This document shows, piece after piece, positions 8,738 through 16,928 of a DNA stretch of 64,000 bases. Under the pieces are notes generated by a model. That model saw only the letters and a program-made list of their open reading frames with translations. It did not search any database and had not been told where the DNA came from. The stretch is from contig JAWKLQ010000022.1 in the NCBI GenBank assembly GCA_041392665.1, positions 94,434 to 158,433 of the forward strand, read 5' to 3'. A program made the position numbers and the translations under genes. Source of the stretch: Flavilitoribacter sp020436695. GTDB taxonomy: Bacteria > Bacteroidota > Bacteroidia > Chitinophagales > Saprospiraceae. The first letter of the stretch is position 1; the number at the start of each line of letters is the position of its first letter.

Positions 8738-9922
8738 TCAAAAAGTGCGTTTTATACGTTGTAGTGCTTCTGCGAAAACTTCGGTAGTACTACACAACGA
8801 CACCCGGATATAAGGCACTCCCACACTACCGAAAATGCCCCCGGGGGTGATGAATACGTTTGCTTTTTCCAATACCTCGTCCGTCAGCTTGTAGCCGTCC
8901 TCATATTTTTCCGGTATACTTGCCCACACAAACATACCCACCTGTTGCGTATCGTAAGTGCATTCCAGTTCATCCAGCAGTTCAAATACTTTCTGCCGTC
9001 TTTCCCTATAAATATTATTGAGGGAGCTATACCATTCGCGGGGCAGGTTTAGGGCCTTAACTGCTGCCAGCTGCATGGGCCGGAACATGCCGGAGTCCAT
9101 ATTACTTTTGAAACGGAGAATGGTAGCCAGATAATCAGCTCTGCCGGCCAACATACCCGAACGCCATCCGGCCATATTGTGGGATTTACTGAGTGAGTTC
9201 AGTTCCAGCGCAACATCCATGGCTCCCGGTATGCTAAGCATACTTAAAGGTTCTTCATTCAGAATGAAGGCATAGGGGTTATCATTCACGATCAATATCT
9301 GATGGGCCCGGGCAAAATCGATCAGTTCAATGAAAAACTCCCGGCTGGCTGGTGTACCCGTCGGCATATTCGGATAATTGACCCACATGATCTTTACCCG
9401 GCTGAGGTCTTCCTTTCCCAGTTCGTTCAGGTCTGGAAACCAGCCATTTTCCGGCTTTAATTCATAATGTCGGATGGTGGCTCCGGTGAGTCGGGCTACA
9501 GCGCTGTAGGTCGGATAACCGGGATTGGGCACCAATACTTCATCGCCCGCCTCCAGATAGGTCATGCTAATGTGCATGATACCTTCCTTGGAACCGATCA
9601 GCGGGAGTATCTCCCGGTTGGGGTCCAGGTCTACCTGAAACCACTGCCGGTACCAGTCGGCGAATGCCTGCCGGAACTCCGGTATCCCGGTATAACTCTG
9701 GTATCCGTGATTGCCCGGCAGGCTGCTCATTTGATGGAGCACGTCGATCACTTCCGGTGCCGGAGGCTGGTCGGGACTGCCGATCCCCAGATTGAGTACA
9801 TCTTTCCCTTCCGCCCGCATTTCGGCGATCTCGCGCAACTTACGGGAGAAGTAATATTCTTCCACTTCTCCCAAACGAGAGGCCGGCTGTATATTCATCT
9901 TTGTTATCGTTGTTTCGGACAT
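8738..9922 (-). CDS. class I/II PLP-dependent aminotransferase of the Phe/Tyr operon
   Basis: The 394-residue fold-type I aminotransferase has the PLP lysine in SLSKSHNMAGWRSGM (about residues 237-251), the NYPNMPTG segment before it, and a C-terminal arginine-containing region (VPYIRVSLC). By sequence style it resembles LL-diaminopimelate/aspartate-type aminotransferases. By context (pheA upstream, tyrA downstream) I infer transamination of phenylpyruvate and 4-hydroxyphenylpyruvate, or of prephenate to arogenate. Family membership is clear; substrate is inference. The gap to pheA holds a strong inverted repeat at 9944-10011. Confidence 0.88.
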   Translation of the reverse strand: MSETTITKMNIQPASRLGEVEEYYFSRKLREIAEMRAEGKDVLNLGIGSPDQPPAPEVIDVLHQMSSLPGNHGYQSYTGIPEFRQAFADWYRQWFQVDLDPNREILPLIGSKEGIMHISMTYLEAGDEVLVPNPGYPTYSAVARLTGATIRHYELKPENGWFPDLNELGKEDLSRVKIMWVNYPNMPTGTPASREFFIELIDFARAHQILIVNDNPYAFILNEEPLSMLSIPGAMDVALELNSLSKSHNMAGWRSGMLAGRADYLATILRFKSNMDSGMFRPMQLAAVKALNLPREWYSSLNNIYRERRQKVFELLDELECTYDTQQVGMFVWASIPEKYEDGYKLTDEVLEKANVFITPGGIFGSVGVPYIRVSLCSTTEVFAEALQRIKRTF

Positions 9923-9943
9923 GATCTTTCTATTTTACGGACG

Positions 9944-10011
9944 CCCTTCGACTTCGCTCAGGGCGTAGCCCTCGGTTCTACAATAGACGAGCCCTGAGCG
10001 AAGTCGAAGGG
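9944..10011. repeat. perfect 21-bp inverted repeat in the pheA-aminotransferase gap
   Basis: Arms at 9944-9964 and 9991-10011 are exact reverse complements (core CTTCGACTTCGCTCAGG), separated by 26 nt. The structure lies inside the operon between pheA and the aminotransferase gene. It could be a processing or partial-termination hairpin, or an inserted dispersed repeat. A degenerate single arm (GCCCTGAGCGAAGCTGAAG) occurs at 16283-16301 after another gene, supporting a dispersed family. Confidence 0.85.
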
Positions 10012-10017
10012 TCGTTT

Positions 10018-10917
10018 TTAGTATTCATAATGCTCTCCCCGATGATAAACGCCCATTACATTGAGGTCGTGTGTCAGCGGGCGAATAGCTTCGATGGCCT
10101 GTTCGTAACTCAATTGTCCTTCCGATACGAAATCGAGGAAGAACATATATTCCCAAGGTTTCCCAATGATGGGAGCCGACTGGATCTTTGTCAGGTTGGC
10201 ATTATAGGCAGCCAGCACACCCAGTACACGGTATAGCCCGCCCACTTCGTGATTGACGCTAAAACATAAGCTTACCTTATCCGCATCCGGCTGCTGCACG
10301 ATCTCGTTCTCTCTTTCCAGTACCAGGAACCGGGTATGATTCTTCTTGTTGGTCTCGATGCCGGGAGCCAGGATCTCCAGATCGTACAGATCTGCAGCAA
10401 GGGTGCTGGCAATGGCTCCGACGTGAGAGAGTTTCTGTTCGCGCACAATCTTGGCACTCAGGGCGGTATCTGCGGTTTCCACTAAACGGATATGCGGATA
10501 TTGGGCAAAATACTCCAGGCATTGAGCGATGGCAATAGGGTGGGAGTGTACCTCCGTCAGATCTTCAATGCGCTGACCGGGAAGGACCAACAGGTTTTGC
10601 TTGATGCGCAGGTAAACCTCACCGGTGATTTTCAGCTTCGACTCATTGAGTAAACTGTAGTTGCTCATCAGACTGCCGGCCAGGGTATTCTCAATCGCCA
10701 TCAGACCGATGTCGGTGTTTTCACCATGTTCAACACCTTTTACCAGCTCCGAAAAAGTGTGGGCAGGAACGATCTCCAATGGCTCGTTCTGAAAACAATG
10801 CCTTGCGGCAATTTCGTGGAAAGCCCCGGCATACCCCTGGATGCTGATGCGTTTGGGCCGAACGGCCCCCTTCGTCTGGGCCAGTGTCCCGGATGCTGAA
10901 TTAGTGTCGTTAAGCAT
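10018..10917 (-). CDS. pheA: prephenate dehydratase
   Basis: PheA converts prephenate to phenylpyruvate. From the ATG at 10917 the protein is 299 residues: a prephenate dehydratase domain (RISIQGYAGAFHEIAARHCF near the N-terminus, GLMAIENTLAGS, and the catalytic TRF motif in KKNHTRFLVLERE), followed by a C-terminal ACT regulatory domain (about 215-290, GGLYRVLGVLAAYNANLTKI). There is no chorismate mutase domain; that activity sits on the last gene of the operon. The frame is open to a TTG at 10938, but the ATG is preferred. It is the first structural gene after two tandem leader/attenuator units. Confidence 0.93.
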   Translation of the reverse strand: MLNDTNSASGTLAQTKGAVRPKRISIQGYAGAFHEIAARHCFQNEPLEIVPAHTFSELVKGVEHGENTDIGLMAIENTLAGSLMSNYSLLNESKLKITGEVYLRIKQNLLVLPGQRIEDLTEVHSHPIAIAQCLEYFAQYPHIRLVETADTALSAKIVREQKLSHVGAIASTLAADLYDLEILAPGIETNKKNHTRFLVLERENEIVQQPDADKVSLCFSVNHEVGGLYRVLGVLAAYNANLTKIQSAPIIGKPWEYMFFLDFVSEGQLSYEQAIEAIRPLTHDLNVMGVYHRGEHYEY

Positions 10918-10958
10918 GATCAAAATTTTAAAGATCAATGGCGATTTTCCGGTTCGTC

Positions 10959-10984
10959 AAAAAAAAATCCCGCTCTGGGCGGGA
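10959..10984 (-). terminator. attenuator terminator 2, just upstream of pheA
   Basis: On the minus strand TCCCGC (10984-10979) pairs with GCGGGA (10973-10968) across a 5-nt loop, followed by nine U. A competing antiterminator is visible: GGGACTTGCTAC (11025-11014), directly after the leader-2 stop codon, pairs at 11 of 12 positions with GTAGGAAGTCCC (10992-10981). That pairing consumes the upstream half of the terminator stem. Confidence 0.9.
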
Positions 10985-11025
10985 CTTCCTACGATCGTAA
11001 ATGTTTGCACAATGTAGCAAGTCCC

Positions 11026-11070
11026 CTATGGTGAACCATAAAAGTAGCCATAAAAGTAAAAGTCAAACAT
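11026..11070 (-). CDS. Phe/Tyr leader peptide 2 of the pheA operon
   Basis: This is a 14-codon frame: MFDFYFYGYFYGSP then TAG. Eight of fourteen residues are Phe or Tyr (four each). The stop codon abuts the GGGACTTGCTAC arm of the antiterminator. Ribosome stalling at the aromatic codons when charged tRNA-Phe or tRNA-Tyr is scarce would be expected to favour the antiterminator and allow transcription into pheA. It was chosen because its composition, its position between two terminators, and its architecture shared with leader 1 cannot reasonably be chance. Confidence 0.88.
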   Translation of the reverse strand: MFDFYFYGYFYGSP

Positions 11071-11102
11071 GTTGGTATATTGGTTAAGGTACAGCATAGC
11101 GT

Positions 11103-11135
11103 AAAATAAAAATGGCCCCGTCGGTGCGGGACCAC
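11103..11135 (-). terminator. attenuator terminator 1, between the two leader peptides
   Basis: On the minus strand GGTCCCG pairs with CGGGGCC (one G-U pair) around a short loop, followed by ATTTTTATTTT. The competing pairing is GGGACTGC (11180-11173), directly after the leader-1 stop, with GTGGTCCC (11135-11128), 8 bp including two G-U. It would disrupt the terminator stem. The layout is the same as at attenuator 2. Confidence 0.85.
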
Positions 11136-11180
11136 TTTTTATTTTTTATCGTTCACTAAGCATAAAAAATTAGCAGTCCC

Positions 11181-11243
11181 TCACGGTTGGCCGTAAAAGA
11201 AAAAGCTAAAGTAAAAATAGTTATTGCTCAATGAAAGATTCAT
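11181..11243 (-). CDS. Phe/Tyr leader peptide 1 of the pheA operon
   Basis: This is a 20-codon frame: MNLSLSNNYFYFSFFFYGQP then TGA. Eight of the last twelve residues are Phe (five) or Tyr (three). It starts about 21 nt downstream of an exact TAnnTTTG -7 element. Its end, FFFYGQP-stop-GGGACTGCTA, parallels that of leader 2, FYGSP-stop-GGGACTTGCTA, so the two units look like a duplication. It acts as the sensor of the first of two serial attenuators. Confidence 0.88.
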   Translation of the reverse strand: MNLSLSNNYFYFSFFFYGQP

Positions 11244-11263
11244 TATTTTGCAGTTTGTAGCAG

Positions 11264-11294
11264 CAAACCTAAAGATTAATATTATTTTTTACAA
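11264..11294 (-). promoter_or_regulatory. promoter of the Phe/Tyr operon
   Basis: On the minus strand a TTG (11294-11292) is followed after 20 nt by TAGGTTTG (11271-11264), an exact match to the Bacteroidota TAnnTTTG -7 element with a plausible -33 TTG. Transcription should begin near 11257, just before leader peptide 1. The AraC-type gene starting at 11334 is divergent, so its own promoter must lie in the same short interval. Confidence 0.7.
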
Positions 11295-11333
11295 GTCTGA
11301 CCTCCATTTTTTTGAAATCTTTAATAAATAAAC

Positions 11334-12143
11334 TTGGATCTGAGAATCAGAAAGGCCCTGAATTTCATCGAACGGGAATACGGGAAAAAGATATTGCTGA
11401 AGGACCTCGCGCAACAGGCCGGCTTGTCTCCCTTCCATTTTCAGCGCCTGTTCCGGCGGGAGACCGGAGAAAGCCCGGCGGAGTGTCTGACGAGGATCAG
11501 GTTGGACCGGGCCGGACATTTATTGCGGGTAAACGCCGATCTCCCAATCTCCCGGATCGCATATGATTGTGGTTTTTCTTCGCCCGCCACTTTCAGTCGG
11601 TCCTTTAGCCAACGATATGGTTGTTCCCCTTCTCATTTCCGTAAGGAAGGCCTGTTTTTATCCAATGATCAGTTGCCGGGCGATTTCCCCGTGGAGGTGG
11701 TCTATTTTTCGGAAACTACCATTTTTTATACCCATACTTCAGTCTTCCAATCCGATTTCTTGCGGGCGTTCGACTCTGCAAAAGTCTTTTGTCAGTTGGA
11801 AGGCATCGAGACCGGGGGAATGTTTGGTGTTTATGCTCAGATCCCCTTCCACATTCCCCGTCAACAACTCAATTACTTTGCGGGAATAGCCATTGACCAA
11901 GCGACCGACCGTCTTCCGGCTGACCGCCTCTTTACCATTCCGGCCGGACGGTATGCCCGTTTTTATTCGTCGGTTTCCTACGATGATCTGATCCATGAAT
12001 TGACCCGTTTTCAGCAGCACTGGCTGAATAAAAGCCCGTATCACATTACCCGGATATTTGCCTTCGAACACATGCTTCCATTTAATCACCAGCAGGATGA
12101 CCGTCCTGAGCGCTACATATATTTACCGGTGGAGCGATCGTAG
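11334..12143 (+). CDS. AraC-family transcriptional regulator with GyrI-like ligand domain
   Basis: The 269-residue regulator has its DNA-binding domain first: two HTH motifs over residues 1-102 (LKDLAQQAGLSPFHFQRLFR, then ISRIAYDCGFSSPATFSRSF). A GyrI-like small-molecule-binding domain follows (about 115-268, ending RYIYLPVERS). This arrangement resembles Rob/BmrR-type drug sensors. The start is a TTG at 11334; an in-frame stop at 11325 leaves little alternative. The ABC transporter downstream (12430-15434) has paired direct repeats in its upstream region and is a plausible target; that link is inference. Confidence 0.85.
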   Translation: MDLRIRKALNFIEREYGKKILLKDLAQQAGLSPFHFQRLFRRETGESPAECLTRIRLDRAGHLLRVNADLPISRIAYDCGFSSPATFSRSFSQRYGCSPSHFRKEGLFLSNDQLPGDFPVEVVYFSETTIFYTHTSVFQSDFLRAFDSAKVFCQLEGIETGGMFGVYAQIPFHIPRQQLNYFAGIAIDQATDRLPADRLFTIPAGRYARFYSSVSYDDLIHELTRFQQHWLNKSPYHITRIFAFEHMLPFNHQQDDRPERYIYLPVERS

Positions 12144-12353
12144 CTTATCAATTCATACCTGTAGCAATTATTGCCAATTGTGCAGCCATAAGTAGTAAGT
12201 CAATCAGGTCAGTGGAGAAATGAAAGGAATCGGTCGGGATTGCAGTGAGGTGAGCGCTTCGCCCCATTCATTTCGCCTACTAGGATAAAATTATTCACTA
12301 ACACCATGACTGATGACTATCGACTTGCGACTAGCAACTGAAAGTATTTAATA

Positions 12354-12389
12354 GCAAGATTTGCAAAGTAGACCGCAAGATGTGCAAAG
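12354..12389 (+). promoter_or_regulatory. tandem direct-repeat operator candidate upstream of the ABC transporter
   Basis: GCAAGATTTGCAAAG at 12354-12368 is repeated as GCAAGATGTGCAAAG at 12375-12389 (14 of 15 identical, 21-nt period, two helical turns). AraC-family proteins typically bind such same-face direct repeats, and an AraC-type gene lies just upstream. A short palindrome CGGTGTATCACCG follows at 12392-12404, and a TTTCTTTG element lies just before the ATG at 12430. Confidence 0.55.
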
Positions 12390-12429
12390 CCCGGTGTATC
12401 ACCGACTCCTTTCTTTGCAGAAAAAATAA

Positions 12430-13110
12430 ATGGTTGAATTAATCGAAGTTGCAAAGATCTATCAGAGCCAGGCAGAGACTTTGACCGCGCTTAAAGGGAT
12501 TACATTTCAGGTAGGGCCGGGTGAAGCTATAGCAATTACGGGAGAATCCGGTAGCGGGAAATCCACTTTGCTCAATGTGGTCGCCGGCATCGACCGGCCG
12601 GATGAAGGCGTGATCCGGATTGCCGGACAGGAGCTTGATCAGCTGTCGGAAAAGGAACTGGCCTTGTGGCGTGGTCGGAACATTGGTATCGTGTTTCAAT
12701 TCTATCAACTATTCCCTTCTCTCTCGGCCCTGGATAACATTCTGTTGGCCATGGACGTAGTCGACTGTCTGCCCAAGACAGAACGTAGTAGCCGGGCCTG
12801 GGAACTGCTGGCCCAGGTGGGGCTTCAGGATAAAGGCCGAAAATTCCCTGCACAGCTTTCCGGTGGTGAACAACAAAGAGTGGCTATTGCCCGTGCACTG
12901 GCCAACGATCCTCCTTTGCTGGTGGCCGATGAACCGACCGGTAATCTCGACCGTAGGAACGGCGATGTGATCCAAAACCTCTTCTTCGAAATGGTACAAC
13001 GCGGTAAAAGTCTCATCATGGTCACTCATGCCGACGTCAGCGGGCAATCTTTTGACCGTGTCATTCACCTGGAGGACGGTAAACTAATCGATAAAAAGGA
13101 AACGCTATGA
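12430..13110 (+). CDS. ABC transporter ATP-binding protein (LolD/MacB type)
   Basis: The 226-residue ATPase belongs to the LolD/MacB/FtsE group. Walker A is GESGSGKST (about 36-44), the Q-loop lies in GIVFQFYQLFPSLSALDN, the signature is LSGGEQQR, Walker B is LLVADEPTGNLD and the switch histidine is in MVTHAD. It pairs with the permease that overlaps its stop codon by 4 bp. Such pairs drive mechanotransmission rather than classical transport, for example lipoprotein release or drug/peptide extrusion. The substrate is not readable here; a nearby GyrI-type regulator makes toxic-compound efflux one possibility. Confidence 0.92.
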   Translation: MVELIEVAKIYQSQAETLTALKGITFQVGPGEAIAITGESGSGKSTLLNVVAGIDRPDEGVIRIAGQELDQLSEKELALWRGRNIGIVFQFYQLFPSLSALDNILLAMDVVDCLPKTERSSRAWELLAQVGLQDKGRKFPAQLSGGEQQRVAIARALANDPPLLVADEPTGNLDRRNGDVIQNLFFEMVQRGKSLIMVTHADVSGQSFDRVIHLEDGKLIDKKETL

Positions 13111-15434
13111 AAACCATCATTCGAAAATTGATCAGAGACTGGTGGCGCGTGAAGGGGCAACTGTTACTTTTTTTACTGGCGGCTACTCTTTCATCCTGGG
13201 GCATCAGTAGTGTCATCTATGCCTATTTGATGACCAGTCGGGATTTTGAGGAAAATTTTCTGGAGTCCGATCCGGCTCAACTTGTATTGACGCTCAATAC
13301 CTGGAATGATTCCTTACGTACAGTGTTGGAAGCGCATCCGGAAGTAGAAACAGTGGAACGCCGGGAGATCCTTTCGGCCAGGATAAGGGATGAGAACCGT
13401 GAATGGATGCCCATGTTGATCTTTGTTGTTGAGGATTGGGATCGTCTGTCGATCAACCGTTTTGAAGTGAGTTCGAAGACCGATCAATGGACACAGGGAC
13501 TGATGATCGAAAAACAGGGAGCCGGCTTTTTAGACCTTTCAGCCGGTATCGATTATCAACTGACGGATGGTATTGAGCATCGGGTGCTCCTGGGAGGCTG
13601 GGTGCATGATGCCCGATTGCCGCCATCCACAATGGAGCATACTATCTACGCGTATGGCAAGGCCGATCAATTGCTTAATGATACCGGGAATGGTACTTTT
13701 CGTATACTGCTTAAGACCAGGCTTCGGTATCCGGATAGGCAACAATTAAATGAATTGGCTGAGGCACTGACAGTCCAAATAGAAAAAGCCGGTAGTGAAG
13801 TGAAATATTTCAACATCCCACCTCCGGGTGAGCATCCTCACCAAAATATCGTGGATGGAGTGGCTTTTTTGCAGAAAAGCTTTGGCTGGGTTTTGGTTTT
13901 CCTGGGTTTAATTTTACTCAGTCTGATTTTTCTCATCTGGATTTACAATCAGGAAAAAGAAGTTGGTATCTTAAAAGCTATAGGCGCAAATCAGTCTTCT
14001 GTTTATACCAGTTATTTGATGGTATTGGTCGGTTGGTTGTTACTGTGTACACTGATCGGTCTGCCATTGGGAAGAATAACGGCTCGGTTTTTCAGTGACT
14101 TTGTGGCCATGATCCAAAACTTCGATCCGATCAAGCGGGCATTTCCTGTCTACGTTCCTGTCGGTATCGCCTTTATTACTGTTTCGGTACCGCTGCTAAT
14201 CGTGTTCTGGCCATTAAGCAGTATGATCCGTAAGCGTGTTCGACAAAATTTCCAGCAAACCTTTTCAGCTACCTTTAACGGATGGGTGATGAAAGCACAG
14301 GATCTACTGCCAGGTGTCCGATTCCGCTATCCTTTCAACAATCTTTTTCGCCGAACCTGGCTCAGCCTGCTAATGATCGTATTGCTAAGCACGGGGATCG
14401 GCTTATTTTTATTGGGAAGTAATTTACGGTATGCCATCAGAGCCGATCTGGATGACTTTTTCGCCAATACCTCATACCCCGTTCGGGTACAGGCAAAGAT
14501 GTCAGCGGAACAAAGTCGTTTTCTGGCCGCCATGCCGGGTATCGCATCCTGGGTGAAGATCTCGCGGGAACCGATCACTTTCATCGATCCGGAAACCGGC
14601 GTAGCGGTGGCCTCCGTTATGAAAGTATTGCCATCAGAATATCAGTTTTCCGAAAAATTGTTGATCCGAGGGGCACTGGAGCAAAATTGCCCCAACTGTC
14701 TGTACATCAATCAGGGCTATCTGGATGAATTTGGGACACTACCCATTGGAGATAAGGTTTCGCTCATCGATACTTCGGGGAACACTTCAACGTGGATATT
14801 CGCAGGAGTCATCAAAGATATCGGTGCTTCGCCGCAGTGCTACCGGTTTACGGAAATGCCAATAGAGCAGGTAGATGAGATCGGATTCCAGCTCGAAGAA
14901 GAAGTGAAGGATGAATCGGAAGTGATCAAACGGATCGAATCTGCTTTTGCTGCGGAAGGGATCGTGATCACCCGTTTGTTCAGTACCGCCCGGTCCATTG
15001 CCATGTTGGAGGATCACCTTGATCTTTCTTTCATGAGTATTCAGGCTTTAGGTGGGCTTACACTGATATTGGGACTGTTGGGGCTGTTAATCCTCACGGC
15101 TCTCATCATACGGGAAAGAACCCACGAGATAGGTATGCTGAAAGCGATCGGCACCAGCTCCAAGAAGATTAAAAATTTGATCGGGTGGGAGATAAGTATG
15201 ATCACTCTGTTGGGGAGTGCTGTGGGCTTGTTGCTTTCAATTGTATTTACCCCGCTTTTTTGCGAACTCTATGGTAATATGTTGCTACACACAGGATTCG
15301 CCCCCTCGCGCGACTGGTTGATGGCAGTAGGAACGATTATGGGATTCGGCGTTCTGCAATACATCCTCCTTCGCTGGTATGTTAGCCGGCAGATCATGAA
15401 CCGTGCTGCCACGATGTTGAAGAAAGCTTATTAA
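13107..15434 (+). CDS. ABC transporter permease, FtsX/MacB family, duplicated FtsX domain
   Basis: This 775-residue integral membrane protein has an N-terminal transmembrane segment, a large periplasmic domain (about 45-250), a first FtsX domain (about 255-375, with FGWVLVFLGLILLSLIFLIW and EVGILKAIGANQSSVY), a second transmembrane and periplasmic segment (about 400-620), and a second FtsX domain (about 630-770, with EIGMLKAIGTSSKKIK). Two KAIGxxxxxxxxL-type coupling segments mark the two halves, which lets a single polypeptide form the full transmembrane unit. It overlaps the ATPase gene (ATGA) and ends the operon. Confidence 0.88.
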   Translation: MKTIIRKLIRDWWRVKGQLLLFLLAATLSSWGISSVIYAYLMTSRDFEENFLESDPAQLVLTLNTWNDSLRTVLEAHPEVETVERREILSARIRDENREWMPMLIFVVEDWDRLSINRFEVSSKTDQWTQGLMIEKQGAGFLDLSAGIDYQLTDGIEHRVLLGGWVHDARLPPSTMEHTIYAYGKADQLLNDTGNGTFRILLKTRLRYPDRQQLNELAEALTVQIEKAGSEVKYFNIPPPGEHPHQNIVDGVAFLQKSFGWVLVFLGLILLSLIFLIWIYNQEKEVGILKAIGANQSSVYTSYLMVLVGWLLLCTLIGLPLGRITARFFSDFVAMIQNFDPIKRAFPVYVPVGIAFITVSVPLLIVFWPLSSMIRKRVRQNFQQTFSATFNGWVMKAQDLLPGVRFRYPFNNLFRRTWLSLLMIVLLSTGIGLFLLGSNLRYAIRADLDDFFANTSYPVRVQAKMSAEQSRFLAAMPGIASWVKISREPITFIDPETGVAVASVMKVLPSEYQFSEKLLIRGALEQNCPNCLYINQGYLDEFGTLPIGDKVSLIDTSGNTSTWIFAGVIKDIGASPQCYRFTEMPIEQVDEIGFQLEEEVKDESEVIKRIESAFAAEGIVITRLFSTARSIAMLEDHLDLSFMSIQALGGLTLILGLLGLLILTALIIRERTHEIGMLKAIGTSSKKIKNLIGWEISMITLLGSAVGLLLSIVFTPLFCELYGNMLLHTGFAPSRDWLMAVGTIMGFGVLQYILLRWYVSRQIMNRAATMLKKAY

Positions 15435-15499
15435 ATACGTTAAGGACCATAACTCACGGATTAACGCCTTCTTAACGGTGAACAAAGGTAAAGGTGCTT

Positions 15500-15507
15500 T
15501 ATTTTTG
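15500..15507 (+). promoter_or_regulatory. -7 promoter element for the outer-membrane protein gene
   Basis: TATTTTTG is an exact TAnnTTTG match placed 12 nt before the ATG at 15520, supporting that start and a separate transcript after the ABC transporter operon. Confidence 0.5.
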
Positions 15508-15519
15508 TAGAAAAAGGAT

Positions 15520-16278
15520 ATGAGGAAGCCCTTACCTATTACCCGATTTCTTGTACAGATCATTGGATTGGCCATCCTGGTGAGTTTACCGGTGGTTGAT
15601 ATCAATGCTCAGGAGGAGGAAACTGTCCCGGCATTTTCCCCTTATCTCTACCTCAATGCCAACCTCCAGGCCGGACTGCCCTTCCAGCTTTTTAAGACCA
15701 ACGGCCAGCACGAAAGCTATGGTGGAGGTGGTCTGTTCCTGGTTCAACTGGGGCCGCGTCCGCTCTACGCCGGACTGGAAGGAGCAATGCATCGCTTTGA
15801 TAGCGAAGCGGTCAATTTTGAGGAAGTGATCAACGGATTTGTGGAACAATTCGAACAGACTACTAAGAACAATGCCTTGTTGGCACATTTTGTGCTGCGT
15901 ATCCAACCGTGGGACAATAGCCTGTTCCGGCCCTATCTGGATGGCTTGTTCGGCACCAAATACTTCTTCACCCGTACCACCATTGAAAACCTGGAAACCG
16001 AAGACACACAAAGCAATCTTGAGCAGGAAGACTGGGCATTAAGCTATGGCGTAGCGCTGGGGTTACAACTCGGATTTTTCCGTAATGAAGCCGTTACCAT
16101 TGACCTGCGTTGCAGTGTGTTGACTGGAAATAACTCCACTTTTTTGGCCAGAGACCCAAATGCATCGCCGCCATATTTTGCTCCGGTTGAAGCGTTCTGG
16201 GAACGCAATGCACCGGCGGCTATGCTAATCCCTCAGATCGGAGTGACGGTGGATCTGAGTACGGTAGATTATTATTAA
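15520..16278 (+). CDS. outer-membrane beta-barrel protein of unknown function
   Basis: The 252-residue protein has a signal peptide (hydrophobic core about residues 10-28, cleavage near DINAQ). The remainder alternates amphipathic strands with aromatic girdles (SPYLYLNANLQAGLPFQLF, LFRPYLDGLFGTKYFFTRTT, VALGLQLGFFRNEAVTIDLR), typical of a small outer-membrane barrel. I recognise no specific family. Possible roles are adhesin-like or porin-like. Confidence 0.7.
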   Translation: MRKPLPITRFLVQIIGLAILVSLPVVDINAQEEETVPAFSPYLYLNANLQAGLPFQLFKTNGQHESYGGGGLFLVQLGPRPLYAGLEGAMHRFDSEAVNFEEVINGFVEQFEQTTKNNALLAHFVLRIQPWDNSLFRPYLDGLFGTKYFFTRTTIENLETEDTQSNLEQEDWALSYGVALGLQLGFFRNEAVTIDLRCSVLTGNNSTFLARDPNASPPYFAPVEAFWERNAPAAMLIPQIGVTVDLSTVDYY

Positions 16279-16282
16279 CCAG

Positions 16283-16304
16283 GCCCTGAGCGAAGCTGAA
16301 GAGC
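16283..16304 (+). repeat. degenerate single arm of the CTTCGACTTCGCTCAGGG-type repeat
   Basis: GCCCTGAGCGAAGCTGAAGA matches the arm at 9991-10011 except for one missing base and small changes near the 3' side. It lies directly after the stop of the outer-membrane gene. Only one arm is present. Confidence 0.5.
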
Positions 16305-16355
16305 TGACGGAACCACAACAACCTGGACTTTGGACTGTTGTTATTCATCAAACAG

Positions 16356-16928
16356 ATGAGGCAGATGCAGCAAAAAAAGATAGTAGTGGCAGTGGGAGGT
16401 TCCAGCGGCTCGATTTACGCCAAGGTGTTATTTGATCGGTTGCAGCAGTTGCGGGAGCAGTGGACAGCCGTTGGTGTGGTGATGAGCGATAATGCCAAAT
16501 ACAACTGGGAGCTGGAATTGGGTGACCGCAGCTATGATCAGTACCCGTTTGATCACTATGAGAAGAAGGATTTCATGGCACCTTTCGCCTCCGGATCGGC
16601 CCGTTATGGTACCATGATCATTTGTCCCTGCTCCATGGGTATCATCGGCCGCATTGCCTCGGGTGTCTCCGATGATCTGACCACCCGTGCGGCGGATGTG
16701 ATCCTGAAAGAACGGCGAAAGCTGATCCTGGTGCCACGCGACACGCCATACAGCCTGATCCATCTGGAAAATATGAAACGTATTACCGAAGCCGGTGGTA
16801 TTATCTGTCCGGCGAGCCCCTCGTTTTATAGTAAGCCGTCTACTTTTGAAGAACTCGCCGCTACGGTAACCGACCGGGTACTGGATCTGGCTGGCTTTGA
16901 TCTGGATACTTATCGCTGGGGGGAATGA
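16356..16928 (+). CDS. ubiX: flavin prenyltransferase UbiX
   Basis: UbiX attaches dimethylallyl to reduced FMN to make the prenylated flavin used by UbiD-type decarboxylases. The 190-residue protein shows the FMN-binding VAVGGSSGSIYAKVLFDRLQ at the start, CSMGIIGRIASGVSDDLTTR (about 95-114) and the conserved KERRKLILVPRDTPYS (about 121-136). The frame extends to a TTG at 16338, but the ATG at 16356 is the better start. No ubiD homologue is seen in this window. The upstream gap holds a degenerate copy of the inverted-repeat arm seen at 9944-10011. Confidence 0.92.
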   Translation: MRQMQQKKIVVAVGGSSGSIYAKVLFDRLQQLREQWTAVGVVMSDNAKYNWELELGDRSYDQYPFDHYEKKDFMAPFASGSARYGTMIICPCSMGIIGRIASGVSDDLTTRAADVILKERRKLILVPRDTPYSLIHLENMKRITEAGGIICPASPSFYSKPSTFEELAATVTDRVLDLAGFDLDTYRWGE

